In this document: positions 8,749 to 16,145 of the stretch, piece after piece | Layout: the number at the start of each line of letters is the position of its first letter | Numbering within the stretch: position 1 is the first letter of the stretch | NCBI GenBank assembly: GCA_003402745.1 | Contig: QQND01000019.1 | Span: 1 to 42,829, forward strand | DNA: 42,829 bases | From: Verrucomicrobiota bacterium | Lineage (GTDB): Bacteria > Verrucomicrobiota > Verrucomicrobiia > Chthoniobacterales > Chthoniobacteraceae | Direction: 5' to 3' | Notes under the pieces: model-generated | What the model saw: the letters and a program-made list of their open reading frames with translations, nothing else | Databases searched by the model: none | Told to the model about the DNA's origin: nothing | Made by a program: the position numbers and the translations under genes

Positions 8749-9480
8749 ATGGGCCGTCAGTGGTTACTCGCAAAACGTCAGGTCAACGCAAAGAAACGCT
8801 CCGCCGCCACGGGTAAAATCGTGAAGGAAATTTCAGTCGCCGCCAAGATGGGCGGGGCTGATCCGGATGGAAATCCCAGGCTTTTCGCGGCGATTGAAAA
8901 AGCACGCAGGGACTCCGTCTCCCGCGACGTCATCGAACGCGCGGTCAAAAAGGGCGCCGGCGTCGGAGAAGAGAAGATGCTCATGGAGGAGGTCGCCTTC
9001 GAGGGCTACGCCCCTCACAAGGTCCCGGTCATCGTCGACGTGCTCACCGACAACAACAACCGGACCGCTCCGGAATTACGGGTCCTTTTCAAAAAGGGCC
9101 AACTGGGCGCGCCCGGGAGCAACAAGTTTCTGTTCGACCACGTCGGCCTGGTGGAAGCCCACCACGCCGCCGACGGAGTCGATCCGGAGGAGGCAGCAAT
9201 CGAGGCGGGGGCCCAAAACTTCGAACCCCTTTCGCACGAACAAAACGACGACATCCCGCCGGACACGCTTGGGGTCCGCTTCATCACGGAACGCGCCGAT
9301 CTGCATGCGGTATCGAAGTGGCTGGGGGCCCATGGCTGGACCATCGTGACGTGTGAGATGGGTTATCTGCCAAAAAACTTCCCGGAGCTGACCGAAGCCC
9401 AGCAGGCGGAGGTGGCCGAGTTTTTGGAAAGCCTCGACGAACACGACGATGTCCACCGCGTGTGGGCGGCCGTCCGGTAG
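8749..9480 (+). CDS. yebC: YebC/PmpR-family translation or transcription regulator
   Basis: A 243-residue protein of normal family length. The N-terminus differs from the usual MAGHSKWxNIKHRK (here MGRQWLLAKRQVNAKKRSA), but the rest is typical: EISVAAKMGGADPDGNPRL, AIEKARRDSVSRDVIERAVKK, EGYAPHKVPVIVDVLTDNNNRTAPELR and a C-terminal EHDDVHRVWAAV. Members bind DNA as local regulators or, as shown for YebC2-type proteins, help ribosomes through difficult proline stretches. The frame is open upstream, but those codons overlap the divergent yjbQ start, so the ATG at 8749 is chosen. A strong bidirectional terminator follows 11 bases after the stop. Confidence 0.9.
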   Translation: MGRQWLLAKRQVNAKKRSAATGKIVKEISVAAKMGGADPDGNPRLFAAIEKARRDSVSRDVIERAVKKGAGVGEEKMLMEEVAFEGYAPHKVPVIVDVLTDNNNRTAPELRVLFKKGQLGAPGSNKFLFDHVGLVEAHHAADGVDPEEAAIEAGAQNFEPLSHEQNDDIPPDTLGVRFITERADLHAVSKWLGAHGWTIVTCEMGYLPKNFPELTEAQQAEVAEFLESLDEHDDVHRVWAAVR

Positions 9481-9491
9481 GCAGGAGATTT

Positions 9492-9530
9492 AAAAAAAGG
9501 GCGCCGTTTCAAGACGGCGCTCTTTTTTTT
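9492..9530. terminator. Bidirectional rho-independent terminator
   Basis: A perfect stem GCGCCGT (9501-9507) / ACGGCGC (9514-9520) with a 6-base loop, preceded by seven A residues and followed by eight T residues. It ends the yebC transcript and, read on the other strand, could also stop transcription coming from mnmG. Confidence 0.9.
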
Positions 9531-9600
9531 GGAATTTCGAGGGTCGCCACTGCGGAGGGCCTGCGGGTCCGAGCGGAAAGAGCGTTCTAGAACTCGCAAT

Positions 9601-9670
9601 TGGGCTTAAAACGCCGGAAACGGCCCTTAAAGGGGGCTCATCCAACTTCCGAGGGTCTCCATAGCCGAAG
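9601..9670 (-). repeat. 70-base imperfect repeat, copy A
   Basis: Read on the minus strand from 9670 to 9601, this sequence aligns without gaps to 11757-11826 on the plus strand, with 47 of 70 identical bases by hand count. The best core is a TTAAG-GCC-TTTCCGGCGTTTTA block. The two copies flank mnmG in opposite orientation. No known mobile element or RNA family is recognised. Confidence 0.6.
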
Positions 9671-9677
9671 ACTGACC

Positions 9678-9726
9678 AAAAAACAGGTCCCCACCCCTTG
9701 TTCCACGTGGAACAAACCCCGGGACC
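9678..9726 (-). terminator. Probable mnmG terminator with a parS palindrome as its upper stem
   Basis: On the minus strand, GGTCCC (plus 9721-9726) pairs with GGGACC (plus 9686-9691), and the 18-base parS palindrome (9698-9715) forms the upper part of the hairpin. It is followed by a run of six T (plus 9678-9683). The mnmG stop codon lies just upstream of it at 9737. On the plus strand the same hairpin is followed by GCCCC and a T tract, so it could work both ways. Confidence 0.5.
9699..9714. other. parS: parS site 1
   Basis: TGTTCCACGTGGAACA, a perfect 16-base palindrome that matches the widely conserved chromosomal parS bound by ParB/Spo0J. It extends to 18 bases with flanking T and A. It lies between the mnmG stop and the yebC terminator. 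Confidence 0.85.
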
Positions 9727-9736
9727 GCCCCTTTTT

Positions 9737-11629
9737 TTAAATCCCGACACCTTCTCCGGCGTCGTGCCAGGCCGCTTTCGGTTTTTCCAAAAGCAACGCC
9801 AGCAACGCAACGTCCGCCGGAGTCACCCCACTGATCCGCCCCGCCTGACCGAGCGTCGCCGGCCGCAGCTTGGCCAGCTTCTGCCGCGTTTCCGACCGCA
9901 ACCCGCGCACACGCGTGTAGTCCAGCTCCCCGGGGAGCACCTTGCCGTCCATCAAGCGCAACTTCTCCACCGCCGCGTGCTGCCGGGTGATGTACCCCTC
10001 GTAACGCAAATCAATTTCCACCGCCTCCCACGCCTCCGCTGGAAATCCTCCGCGGATTTCCAAGGGCAGCTCCTCCCAGTGGGTTTCAGGCCGCCGCAGC
10101 CAACCAGCCACGCGCCCTTCCCCAAAGCGCGTCTGTTCCGTGTACGCTCGAAGCGCCGCAAGCTGAGACCGGCGCTCCTCCGCCTTCAACGCTCGCCCGG
10201 CGTCCACCAACCCCGCAGCACTCGCGAGCGGCGTGAGCCTCAGGTCCGCGTTGTCGTGGCGAAGCAGCAGCCGGTGCTCTGCGCGACTGGTGAACATCCG
10301 GTAAGGTTCCTCCGTCCCCCGCAGGACCAGGTCGTCCACCAGAACGCCCAGGTAAGCATCGGCCCGGCTTAAAATCAGGGGAGGGTTCCCCAGAACCTTG
10401 AGCGCCGCGTTGGCGCCGGCGAGCAATCCCTGGCCCGCTGCCTCCTCGTAGCCGGAGGTGCCGTTGATCTGGCCGGCAAAATATAGACCCGGAAGACGCC
10501 GGGTTTCCAAGGTGAGTTCCAGCTGGGTCGGGGGGCAATAGTCGTACTCCACCGCGTAACCGGGGCGCAAAATCACGGCGTTTTCCAAGCCGGGAACGGT
10601 GTGGAGGAAGGCGTACTGGACCTCCAGCGGCAGGGAAGTGGAAATGCCGTTCACGTAGAACTCCTCCGTGTGGCGCCCCTCGGGTTCGAGGAAAAGCTGA
10701 TGCCGGTCCTTCTCAGCAAATTTCACCACTTTGTCTTCGATGGAAGGGCAGTAGCGCGGACCCACCCCTTCGATGCGTCCGGAATAAAGGGGGGACTGGT
10801 GGAGGTTTTCGCGGATGATTTCGTGGGTGCGGGCGTTGGTGTAGGTGCTCCAGCAGGGCATTTGTTCCACGTGGAACACGCCGTCCTCCCAGCGGTTCAG
10901 CGTAAAAATGTCATTCGCCCCCCCCAAGATCCGCTCCGGCACGCTGGAAAAAGGCAGGGGCACCTCGTCCCCACCCTGCACCTCGCACTTGGAAAAGTCG
11001 ATACTCCGGCCGTTGAGCCGGCAGGGAGTCCCCGTCTTGAAACGCCCCACCTCAAAACCGATCTCCCGCAGACTGTCGCTCAACGTGGACACTGTGTCCC
11101 CCAACCGGCCACCGGCCGCGTTTTGCAAACCCACATGCAACAACCCCCGCATAAAAGTCCCCGTCGTCACCACCACCGAGCGCCCCAGAATCCGCAACCC
11201 CAAACTGGTCTCCACGCCGCTCACCCCGTCGCCGTCCCGTAGAATCCGCACCGCATTGCCCTGGCAAAGCGTGAGGTTGGAGGCCCGCTCCAACTCCACT
11301 TTGGCCCGAAACTGGTACGCCTTCTTGTCGCACTGCGCCCGGGGCGAACGCACACTCGGCCCCTTGCGCGCATTCAGCATCCGAAACTGGATCCCCGTGG
11401 CGTCCGTGTTCAAACCCATGAACCCACCCAAAGCGTCGATCTCCCGGACAATCTGGCCCTTCGCCTGGCCGCCTATCGCAGGGTTGCAGGACATCTGGCC
11501 AATCGAGTCCAGATTCTGCGTCAGCATCAGCGTCGAACAGCCCAGACGCGCCGCCGCAAGCGCAGCCTCAATCCCGGCATGGCCGGCGCCAAGAACAATA
11601 ACATCGTAACAGGTCGGGAGTGTGTACAT
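9737..11629 (-). CDS. mnmG: tRNA uridine-5-carboxymethylaminomethyl synthesis protein MnmG (GidA)
   Basis: A 630-residue flavoprotein of full family length. With MnmE it installs the carboxymethylaminomethyl group on wobble uridine-34 of certain tRNAs. The N-terminal FAD-binding motif is [21 protein letters not shown], followed by the family signature [23 protein letters not shown]. The [29 protein letters not shown] and [17 protein letters not shown] blocks are all present. The start is set at the Met before [15 protein letters not shown]; a longer frame adds 16 unlikely residues. A parS site is embedded in the coding sequence where the protein reads FHVEQMPC. Upstream on the same strand lies a cysteine desulfurase, whose sulfur could feed 2-thiolation of the same uridine. 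MnmE, RsmG and ParAB, often near mnmG, are not in the window. Confidence 0.96.
   Translation of the reverse strand: MYTLPTCYDVIVLGAGHAGIEAALAAARLGCSTLMLTQNLDSIGQMSCNPAIGGQAKGQIVREIDALGGFMGLNTDATGIQFRMLNARKGPSVRSPRAQCDKKAYQFRAKVELERASNLTLCQGNAVRILRDGDGVSGVETSLGLRILGRSVVVTTGTFMRGLLHVGLQNAAGGRLGDTVSTLSDSLREIGFEVGRFKTGTPCRLNGRSIDFSKCEVQGGDEVPLPFSSVPERILGGANDIFTLNRWEDGVFHVEQMPCWSTYTNARTHEIIRENLHQSPLYSGRIEGVGPRYCPSIEDKVVKFAEKDRHQLFLEPEGRHTEEFYVNGISTSLPLEVQYAFLHTVPGLENAVILRPGYAVEYDYCPPTQLELTLETRRLPGLYFAGQINGTSGYEEAAGQGLLAGANAALKVLGNPPLILSRADAYLGVLVDDLVLRGTEEPYRMFTSRAEHRLLLRHDNADLRLTPLASAAGLVDAGRALKAEERRSQLAALRAYTEQTRFGEGRVAGWLRRPETHWEELPLEIRGGFPAEAWEAVEIDLRYEGYITRQHAAVEKLRLMDGKVLPGELDYTRVRGLRSETRQKLAKLRPATLGQAGRISGVTPADVALLALLLEKPKAAWHDAGEGVGI
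10863..10878. other. parS: parS site 2, inside mnmG
   Basis: A perfect TGTTCCACGTGGAACA palindrome inside the mnmG coding region, where it encodes the FHVEQ part of the protein around residues 250-256. It is identical to the sites at 9699 and 13022. Confidence 0.85.
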
Positions 11630-11756
11630 GGAAAAGGGAGTCCCCGGGTTTGCCTCAGGGACAGCAGAGCCTAGCACAACACGCCGCCAAGTGGGCAGTC
11701 CGTTTTCGGCTGCTGACCCACCAAATCCCCGTCCAAAGAGGCCTAAAACAGCCCAT

Positions 11757-11826
11757 CGTCCGCTATCGGCACCCTCGAAGACGAGCGAAGGGGCCTTTAA
11801 GAGCCATTTCCGGCGTTTTAGGGCGT
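11757..11826 (+). repeat. 70-base imperfect repeat, copy B
   Basis: Partner of the minus-strand copy at 9601-9670 (47 of 70 identical, ungapped). It lies in the 250-base gap between the mnmG start and the stop of the cysteine desulfurase gene. I see no gene in that gap. Both copies can be read in one frame as similar peptides sharing PLRA-[IV]-SGVL, but neither frame looks like a gene. Confidence 0.6.
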
Positions 11827-11879
11827 CAAACGAGACGTTTCAACGATCCGAACCACGCAAGCAGCGGTCCTCCTCAGAA

Positions 11880-13019
11880 TCAACGCCAACGCTCCAGCAC
11901 CGCAGCCATCCGACGGACCACCTCCGCCCAATCCGCTGTTTCAGTGTCCCAACCGCCGCTTAAACGCAGCACCCGATCGCTCGCACCCGCGGGAATGCCC
12001 ATCGCCGACAAAACCCTCGAAGGGGCTTCGCGCCCGCTCGCACATGCCGAGCCGCTGGAGGCCGCCACACCCGCCGCGTCCAAACGCACCACCCAGCGCT
12101 GGCGGCAATCCGCCAATTCTGGAGCCAGCACCGCGATGGTGTTCCAAAGCCTCGGAGGCTGTCCCCCCAAAATCACGGTCCCGGGCAGCGCAGCAAGCAA
12201 AGCACCTTCCACCCGTCCCCGGCGCTCCAGACGCTCCGGCACCTCTATAAAACGTGCCGCACACGCGCCCAGCGCTGCGACAAAAGCGGCTGCACCGGCC
12301 ACGTTCTGCGTCCCAGCCCGGCGCCCCTCCTCCTGGCCGCCGCCGACAAGCAGTCCCTTGAAGCCCTGAGGCGCCTTTAAAAAACCCACCCCCACCGGCG
12401 CCCCGCACTTATGACCACTCCCGAAAACATAGTCGCACTCCCCCAACTCCTCCGCGGGAAGACGCCCCAGCCACTGGGTGGCGTCGCACACCAAAGGGAC
12501 GTCTTTTGCGCGGCACAATTCCAACGCCTCCCTCCAGGGCTGCAACACCCCTGTCTCGTTATTGGCCGCCATAAGCCCCACGGCGACCGGTTGCCGCTGA
12601 GACAACGCCCCCTCCAGGGCGCCCAAATCCAGCGCACCTGCGCCGGTCACCGGCAGTTCCCGGACCGCTTTTGGAAAATACCGGGCGGCGGCTTCAGCCA
12701 CGCAGGGGTGTTCAATCGCCGAGATCCACACCTCCCCGGTACCGCGCGCTCCCTGCGCGAGGTGCGCGAAGACTGCGTTTGCCGCCTCCGTCGCCCCGCT
12801 GGTCCACAGCAGGGCGGCGGGCTGGCAGGACAGATGCCTGGCCAGAAATTCCCGCGCTGTTTCCAAGGCAACTTCGGCCCGCTGGCCGGAGCGGTGCAGG
12901 CTAGAAGGGTTGCCGGAAAAGCGCTCCTGGGCAGCCAGCCAGGCTGCCTTTGCCACGGAATGAAGAGGGGCTGTGGCGTTGTGGTCGAAGTAAAGCATGG
13001 AGGGAGGGGGTGAAGGCAT
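11880..13019 (-). CDS. Cysteine desulfurase (NifS/IscS-like, class V aminotransferase)
   Basis: A 379-residue PLP enzyme that takes sulfur from cysteine for iron-sulfur clusters or tRNA thiolation. Visible are LYFDHNATAPL at the N-terminus, TSGATEAANAVF, SAIEHPCV, ANNETGVLQP, the PLP lysine in GSGHKCGAPVGVGFL, GGGQEEGRRAGTQN, and the active cysteine in SSGSACASG. The ATG at 13019 has a GGA about 8 bases upstream and adds MPSPPPS before the usual beginning; the Met at 12998 is an alternative with no ribosome-binding site. A parS site lies 2 bases upstream of the chosen start, in the gap to the CPBP gene. The gene is co-directional with mnmG. No iscU or iscR is seen, so IscS, SufS or NifS naming cannot be settled. 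Confidence 0.92.
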   Translation of the reverse strand: MPSPPPSMLYFDHNATAPLHSVAKAAWLAAQERFSGNPSSLHRSGQRAEVALETAREFLARHLSCQPAALLWTSGATEAANAVFAHLAQGARGTGEVWISAIEHPCVAEAAARYFPKAVRELPVTGAGALDLGALEGALSQRQPVAVGLMAANNETGVLQPWREALELCRAKDVPLVCDATQWLGRLPAEELGECDYVFGSGHKCGAPVGVGFLKAPQGFKGLLVGGGQEEGRRAGTQNVAGAAAFVAALGACAARFIEVPERLERRGRVEGALLAALPGTVILGGQPPRLWNTIAVLAPELADCRQRWVVRLDAAGVAASSGSACASGREAPSRVLSAMGIPAGASDRVLRLSGGWDTETADWAEVVRRMAAVLERWR

Positions 13020-13021
13020 CG

Positions 13022-13037
13022 TGTTCCACGTGGAACA
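13022..13037. other. parS: parS site 3, in the gap upstream of the desulfurase gene
   Basis: A perfect TGTTCCACGTGGAACA palindrome filling most of the 25-base gap between the CPBP protease stop and the desulfurase start. Its right arm on the minus strand (GTGGAACA) also supplies the only purine-rich sequence near that start codon. Confidence 0.85.
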
Positions 13038-13044
13038 ATCACAG

Positions 13045-13938
13045 TCAAGGACGGGCAGGGCCCTCTCTAGAACGGCCGGCCCCCAGTCCCCAGACCACGG
13101 CTCCCACCAGAGCCAGAACCAACACGGGCGCCAGACCAATCTGCAGCTCCTGCCCCACCCACGGCCATTTCTCAAAAACCCGTTCCGTCCCCTTTGCAAA
13201 AACCACCTTCACAAAAACCAACCCCGCGTGCAGCCCGATACTCATCCACAGCGAGCCCGTCCGCGCCGCCGCGAGCCCGAGAACCAGCCCAAACACGAGC
13301 AGCGTCCCAAACCCACCAAGCAGCAACAAAGGCTGTGAAAACTGGTGGAACATGTGGGGCACCAGTTCAAACCCCGAAGTCCATCCCACCGCCGCCACCT
13401 TGATGGAAGGGTCCGGCTTGAGAAAATGCACGATCGCAAATAAGCCGCTTGTCGCCCACAAAGCCATCGCCCCCCCCCGTCCCCGTTCGATCAGCCCGGA
13501 AATCGCCCCCCGGAAAAGGCTCTCCTCCAGCAGCCCCACCACCATGCCGGTGCACAACGCTTTGGCCCAAACCGCCCATTCCGGCACCCCTTCCAGCCGG
13601 TAGCACCCCGTCCACACATAGCCGCCCCCCAATACCGCCATCGCGCCCGCCCCCAAAGTAAACCCTCCCGCCAACCGCACCCAGCCCCTGGAATCCCTGC
13701 CAAATACCGGAGGCACCCAACCCTTCACTCCCAGCCACCGCACCAGGGGCCAGAGCAAAACCACTGCGGAAACGAGCAAACTCCGGTTGAAATATTTCTG
13801 AAAGGCGTACTTCTTGAGCACCAGCAGCCAGCCAGCGCCCAGCAGCCCCTGTGCCGCCCAATACAGAGGCGGCGCCAGAAGAGCGCCTCCAACAAGCACC
13901 CCGCACAAATACACCAGGATTTTTCCGAAATCTTTCAC
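13045..13938 (-). CDS. CPBP-family intramembrane metalloprotease
   Basis: A 297-residue polytopic membrane protein with about eight hydrophobic segments. The CPBP (CaaX protease / bacteriocin-processing) motifs are LLEESLFRG (motif 1, Glu-Glu and Arg), FAIVHF (motif 2, His) and SIGLHAGLVF (motif 3, His), all intact. These residues form the metal-dependent peptidase site within the membrane. Substrates of bacterial members are mostly unknown. It is probably transcribed with the desulfurase gene just downstream (25 bases, occupied by parS). There is no bacteriocin-like gene next to it. Confidence 0.87.
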   Translation of the reverse strand: MKDFGKILVYLCGVLVGGALLAPPLYWAAQGLLGAGWLLVLKKYAFQKYFNRSLLVSAVVLLWPLVRWLGVKGWVPPVFGRDSRGWVRLAGGFTLGAGAMAVLGGGYVWTGCYRLEGVPEWAVWAKALCTGMVVGLLEESLFRGAISGLIERGRGGAMALWATSGLFAIVHFLKPDPSIKVAAVGWTSGFELVPHMFHQFSQPLLLLGGFGTLLVFGLVLGLAAARTGSLWMSIGLHAGLVFVKVVFAKGTERVFEKWPWVGQELQIGLAPVLVLALVGAVVWGLGAGRSREGPARP

Positions 13939-14041
13939 TCGCCCGCCATTCTCACCAGTTCCGCGCGCCGCTCCACACCAAAACAGCCCCCTCCCTCCGT
14001 TTCCCGTGGAAACTCCGCCCGCGCACAGGCAGGGTAGGGGA

Positions 14042-14341
14042 ATGCGAAATGTTCACGTGTGGAAAACCGTCGGAGAAGACGGAGAAAAAAGGGAAGCCCG
14101 CGCCGAGCGCTTCGGTGGCAGGTGGCGCTTCCAAGCCAAGCGCCGGTCTGAAGCCGCCTGGACCTACTACGACGCCCCAAGTGTCGAAGACCTCGAAGCG
14201 CTGCGGGACATTCTCTGGCGCAAATACCAACGCAAACGCCTTCCCTGGGACGACGTCGCCGACCTAGACCGGATGCTGGAAGAAAGACGCCTCCAGGACC
14301 AGCCACCCACTGCCGCCCCCGACGCCCCCGACGCCCCCTGA
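14042..14341 (+). CDS. Small uncharacterised protein
   Basis: A 99-residue soluble protein that I do not recognise. It is rich in charged and aromatic residues: GGRWRFQAKRRSEAAWTYYDAP is followed by a predicted helical part (DLEALRDILWRKYQRKRLPWDDVADLDRMLEE) and a low-complexity tail ending in DAPDAP. The chosen ATG follows GGTAGGGGA, although the spacing is short. Upstream in-frame codons overlap the divergent CPBP promoter and look non-coding. It converges on the ThuA-like gene with 9 bases between stops. The basic-aromatic pattern suggests a nucleic-acid or protein-binding role, but that is a guess. Confidence 0.55.
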   Translation: MRNVHVWKTVGEDGEKREARAERFGGRWRFQAKRRSEAAWTYYDAPSVEDLEALRDILWRKYQRKRLPWDDVADLDRMLEERRLQDQPPTAAPDAPDAP

Positions 14342-14350
14342 GTCCGACGC

Positions 14351-15145
14351 CTACTTGGCGCCGCCTTCGAGCCTGCCGCACACCCACAACAAACCGCGCG
14401 ACACAAGATCAAGATACTCAGGAGTCTGCATTACTGCATTCGGGTGCCCGAGCGAGGTGGAAAACGTACGCAGACTCCCCACCTTGTTCACCCAGATCAC
14501 CGGGTTCTGCACCTTGAGTTTCTCGCTGTAGCAATGCGCCAGCACCGTTGCTCCATCGTACACCTTCTCCAGAATATAGAGCTCGTCCTTCTCAGGGGTC
14601 GTGAATTCCGCAGGAAACCCGCGCATCACCGGATGCGTCCCCTCCGCCACCTTCACCGTCAACACCGCCCCGGGCTCGTGGTACATGCTCTTGGCCCCGA
14701 TCAATTCCCTCCACAAATTTGCATCCTCGTCCGCTGCCATCCGGTAGCTGTGCATCGAACAATGCAAAAACACCGCGGGCACGTTCCCCCCCGTGTGCGC
14801 CTTTGCGATGCGTTTCAATGTCGCAGGATCCTTCATCGCCCCATAACACTCGTTGTGAACGACCACGTCGTACCCCTCGGCCCAACTGTCCTTGGCGTAG
14901 GCGGAGGACACATGTTCACGCCCCGCTGCCGCATCTTTTCCGTCCACCATTTCCACATCGTGGATGATCGTCCACTCGACGGGGGTGCGGGCTGAAATTC
15001 CTTCAGAGAGGATCCGCTTCTGGTTCGTGTAGTCGTGGCAGCAGCCTCCGGTGATCATCAGCGCCTTCAGGGGCTTGGAAGGTTCTGCAGCCTGGTTGGT
15101 CGCACCCACCATGAGGATAAATACAAAGGTGATTAAAAAACGCAT
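14351..15145 (-). CDS. ThuA-like domain protein, secreted
   Basis: A 264-residue protein with a signal peptide (FLITFVFILMVGATNQAA) and a single ThuA-like, glutamine-amidotransferase-like fold. Typical features are KALMITGGCCHDYTNQKRIL near the start, YDVVVHNECYGAM, VFLHCSMHSYR, a glycine- and histidine-containing EGTHPVMRGFP and the final PVIWVNKVGSLRTFSTSLGH. Such proteins are abundant in Verrucomicrobia and Planctomycetes, often with sugar metabolism genes, but their biochemical role is poorly known. No sugar-operon neighbours are present. It is divergent from the ABC transporter operon, with a 123-base intergenic region that must hold both promoters. Confidence 0.87.
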   Translation of the reverse strand: MRFLITFVFILMVGATNQAAEPSKPLKALMITGGCCHDYTNQKRILSEGISARTPVEWTIIHDVEMVDGKDAAAGREHVSSAYAKDSWAEGYDVVVHNECYGAMKDPATLKRIAKAHTGGNVPAVFLHCSMHSYRMAADEDANLWRELIGAKSMYHEPGAVLTVKVAEGTHPVMRGFPAEFTTPEKDELYILEKVYDGATVLAHCYSEKLKVQNPVIWVNKVGSLRTFSTSLGHPNAVMQTPEYLDLVSRGLLWVCGRLEGGAK

Positions 15146-15231
15146 TCCTCACGTTGCCCAGACGCTTCAAAAAACGCACGCGCGGAATCACTATAAACGT
15201 GCGCAAAAAAACCTGATCTTTCCCATGACAA

Positions 15232-15258
15232 GCTCCCTAGGAGCCCCTAAAATTTTAG
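15232..15258. promoter_or_regulatory. Two adjacent palindromes upstream of the ABC transporter operon
   Basis: A hairpin GCTCC-CTA-GGAGC (15232-15244) is followed by a perfect 12-base palindrome CTAAAATTTTAG (15247-15258), only 10 bases before the GTG start. They lie in the divergent intergenic region and could be an operator or a leader structure. No regulator gene is adjacent. Confidence 0.35.
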
Positions 15259-15268
15259 CTAAGATCCC

Positions 15269-16117
15269 GTGAGCATTTCTGCCATCTCCATTCAGAATCT
15301 CTCCAAGGAATTCCACGTGCCCTTCCGGCGGGAACCGCTCCGTGCCGTCAAAAACCTGTCGCTCGAAGTTCCTGCCGGCGAAGTTTATGGGCTGCTCGGG
15401 CCGAACGGTTCTGGAAAAAGCACGACGATGAAAATCCTCCTCGGCCTGGTCTCCCCAAGCGCCGGATCCAGTTTCCTTTTCAACGTCAACTCAAGGCACG
15501 TGGAAAGCCGTGAAAGCGTGGGGTTCCTTCCGGAAAACCCCTATTTTTACAAGTACTTGACCGGTCTGGAGACCCTCCTTTTTTTTGGCAAACTGTGCGG
15601 CCTCCGGGGAAAAACCCTCCAGGACAAAGCCCGTCTCATGCTCCAAACCGTGGGCCTCGCCGACGCCGCAGACCGCCGCCTGGGGGGCTACTCCAAGGGA
15701 ATGCTGCAGCGCATTGGCCTTGCCCAGGCGCTTATCGGGGAGCCGCGCCTCCTTGTTTTGGACGAACCGACGGCCGGCGTCGACCCCGCAGGTTCGCACG
15801 AAATCCGGGACCTGATTCTACAGTTTAAAGCACAGGGCATCACTGTTTTACTGTGTTCACACATGCTCAACCAAGTGCAGGAAATCTGCGACCGCATCGG
15901 TGTGATGAACCGCGGCGAGCTGGTTGCTGAGGGCCGCCTTGACGAACTCCTTTCCTCCCCCAACCAGACCGAACTGGTGCTCGAAAACGCCTCCCCCTCG
16001 CTGCTGGAAACCTGCGCCCGCCTGGCCGCAGAATCCGGCGCACGCGTCGTCGAAAACCGAAAGCCTCACGCTGACCTCGAACGCTTTTTTCTGAAAATCA
16101 CCCGACAAAAACCTTAG
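15269..16117 (+). CDS. ABC transporter ATP-binding protein
   Basis: A 282-residue ATPase. Walker A is GLLGPNGSGKST, the Q-loop region is VGFLPENPYFYKYLTG, the signature reads LGGYSKGMLQRIGLAQAL (S-K-G-M in place of S-G-G-Q), Walker B is LLVLDEPTAGVDP and the switch histidine is in LLCSHML. This matches the CcmA/NatA-like subfamily that pairs with ABC-2 type permeases for export. It starts with GTG; no in-frame ATG lies upstream close enough. The permease follows after 28 bases and a TPR-like protein after that, so the three likely form one unit. The transported substrate is not evident. Confidence 0.92.
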   Translation: MSISAISIQNLSKEFHVPFRREPLRAVKNLSLEVPAGEVYGLLGPNGSGKSTTMKILLGLVSPSAGSSFLFNVNSRHVESRESVGFLPENPYFYKYLTGLETLLFFGKLCGLRGKTLQDKARLMLQTVGLADAADRRLGGYSKGMLQRIGLAQALIGEPRLLVLDEPTAGVDPAGSHEIRDLILQFKAQGITVLLCSHMLNQVQEICDRIGVMNRGELVAEGRLDELLSSPNQTELVLENASPSLLETCARLAAESGARVVENRKPHADLERFFLKITRQKP

Positions 16118-16145
16118 CCGGCTCCGCTCCCCCCGGCTTTTCTCC

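Noticed and set aside
11620-12369. 249-codon plus-strand frame across the mnmG-desulfurase gap
   Set aside because: Most of it is antisense to the desulfurase gene and it is Pro/Ala/Ser-rich. Only its part over repeat copy B is of interest, and that is reported as a repeat.
14049-14066. CACGTG-containing sequence resembling parS
   Set aside because: The arms do not match (TGTTCACGTGTGGAAA). Similar CACGTG cores at 978, 5009 and 15311 also lack the palindromic flanks.
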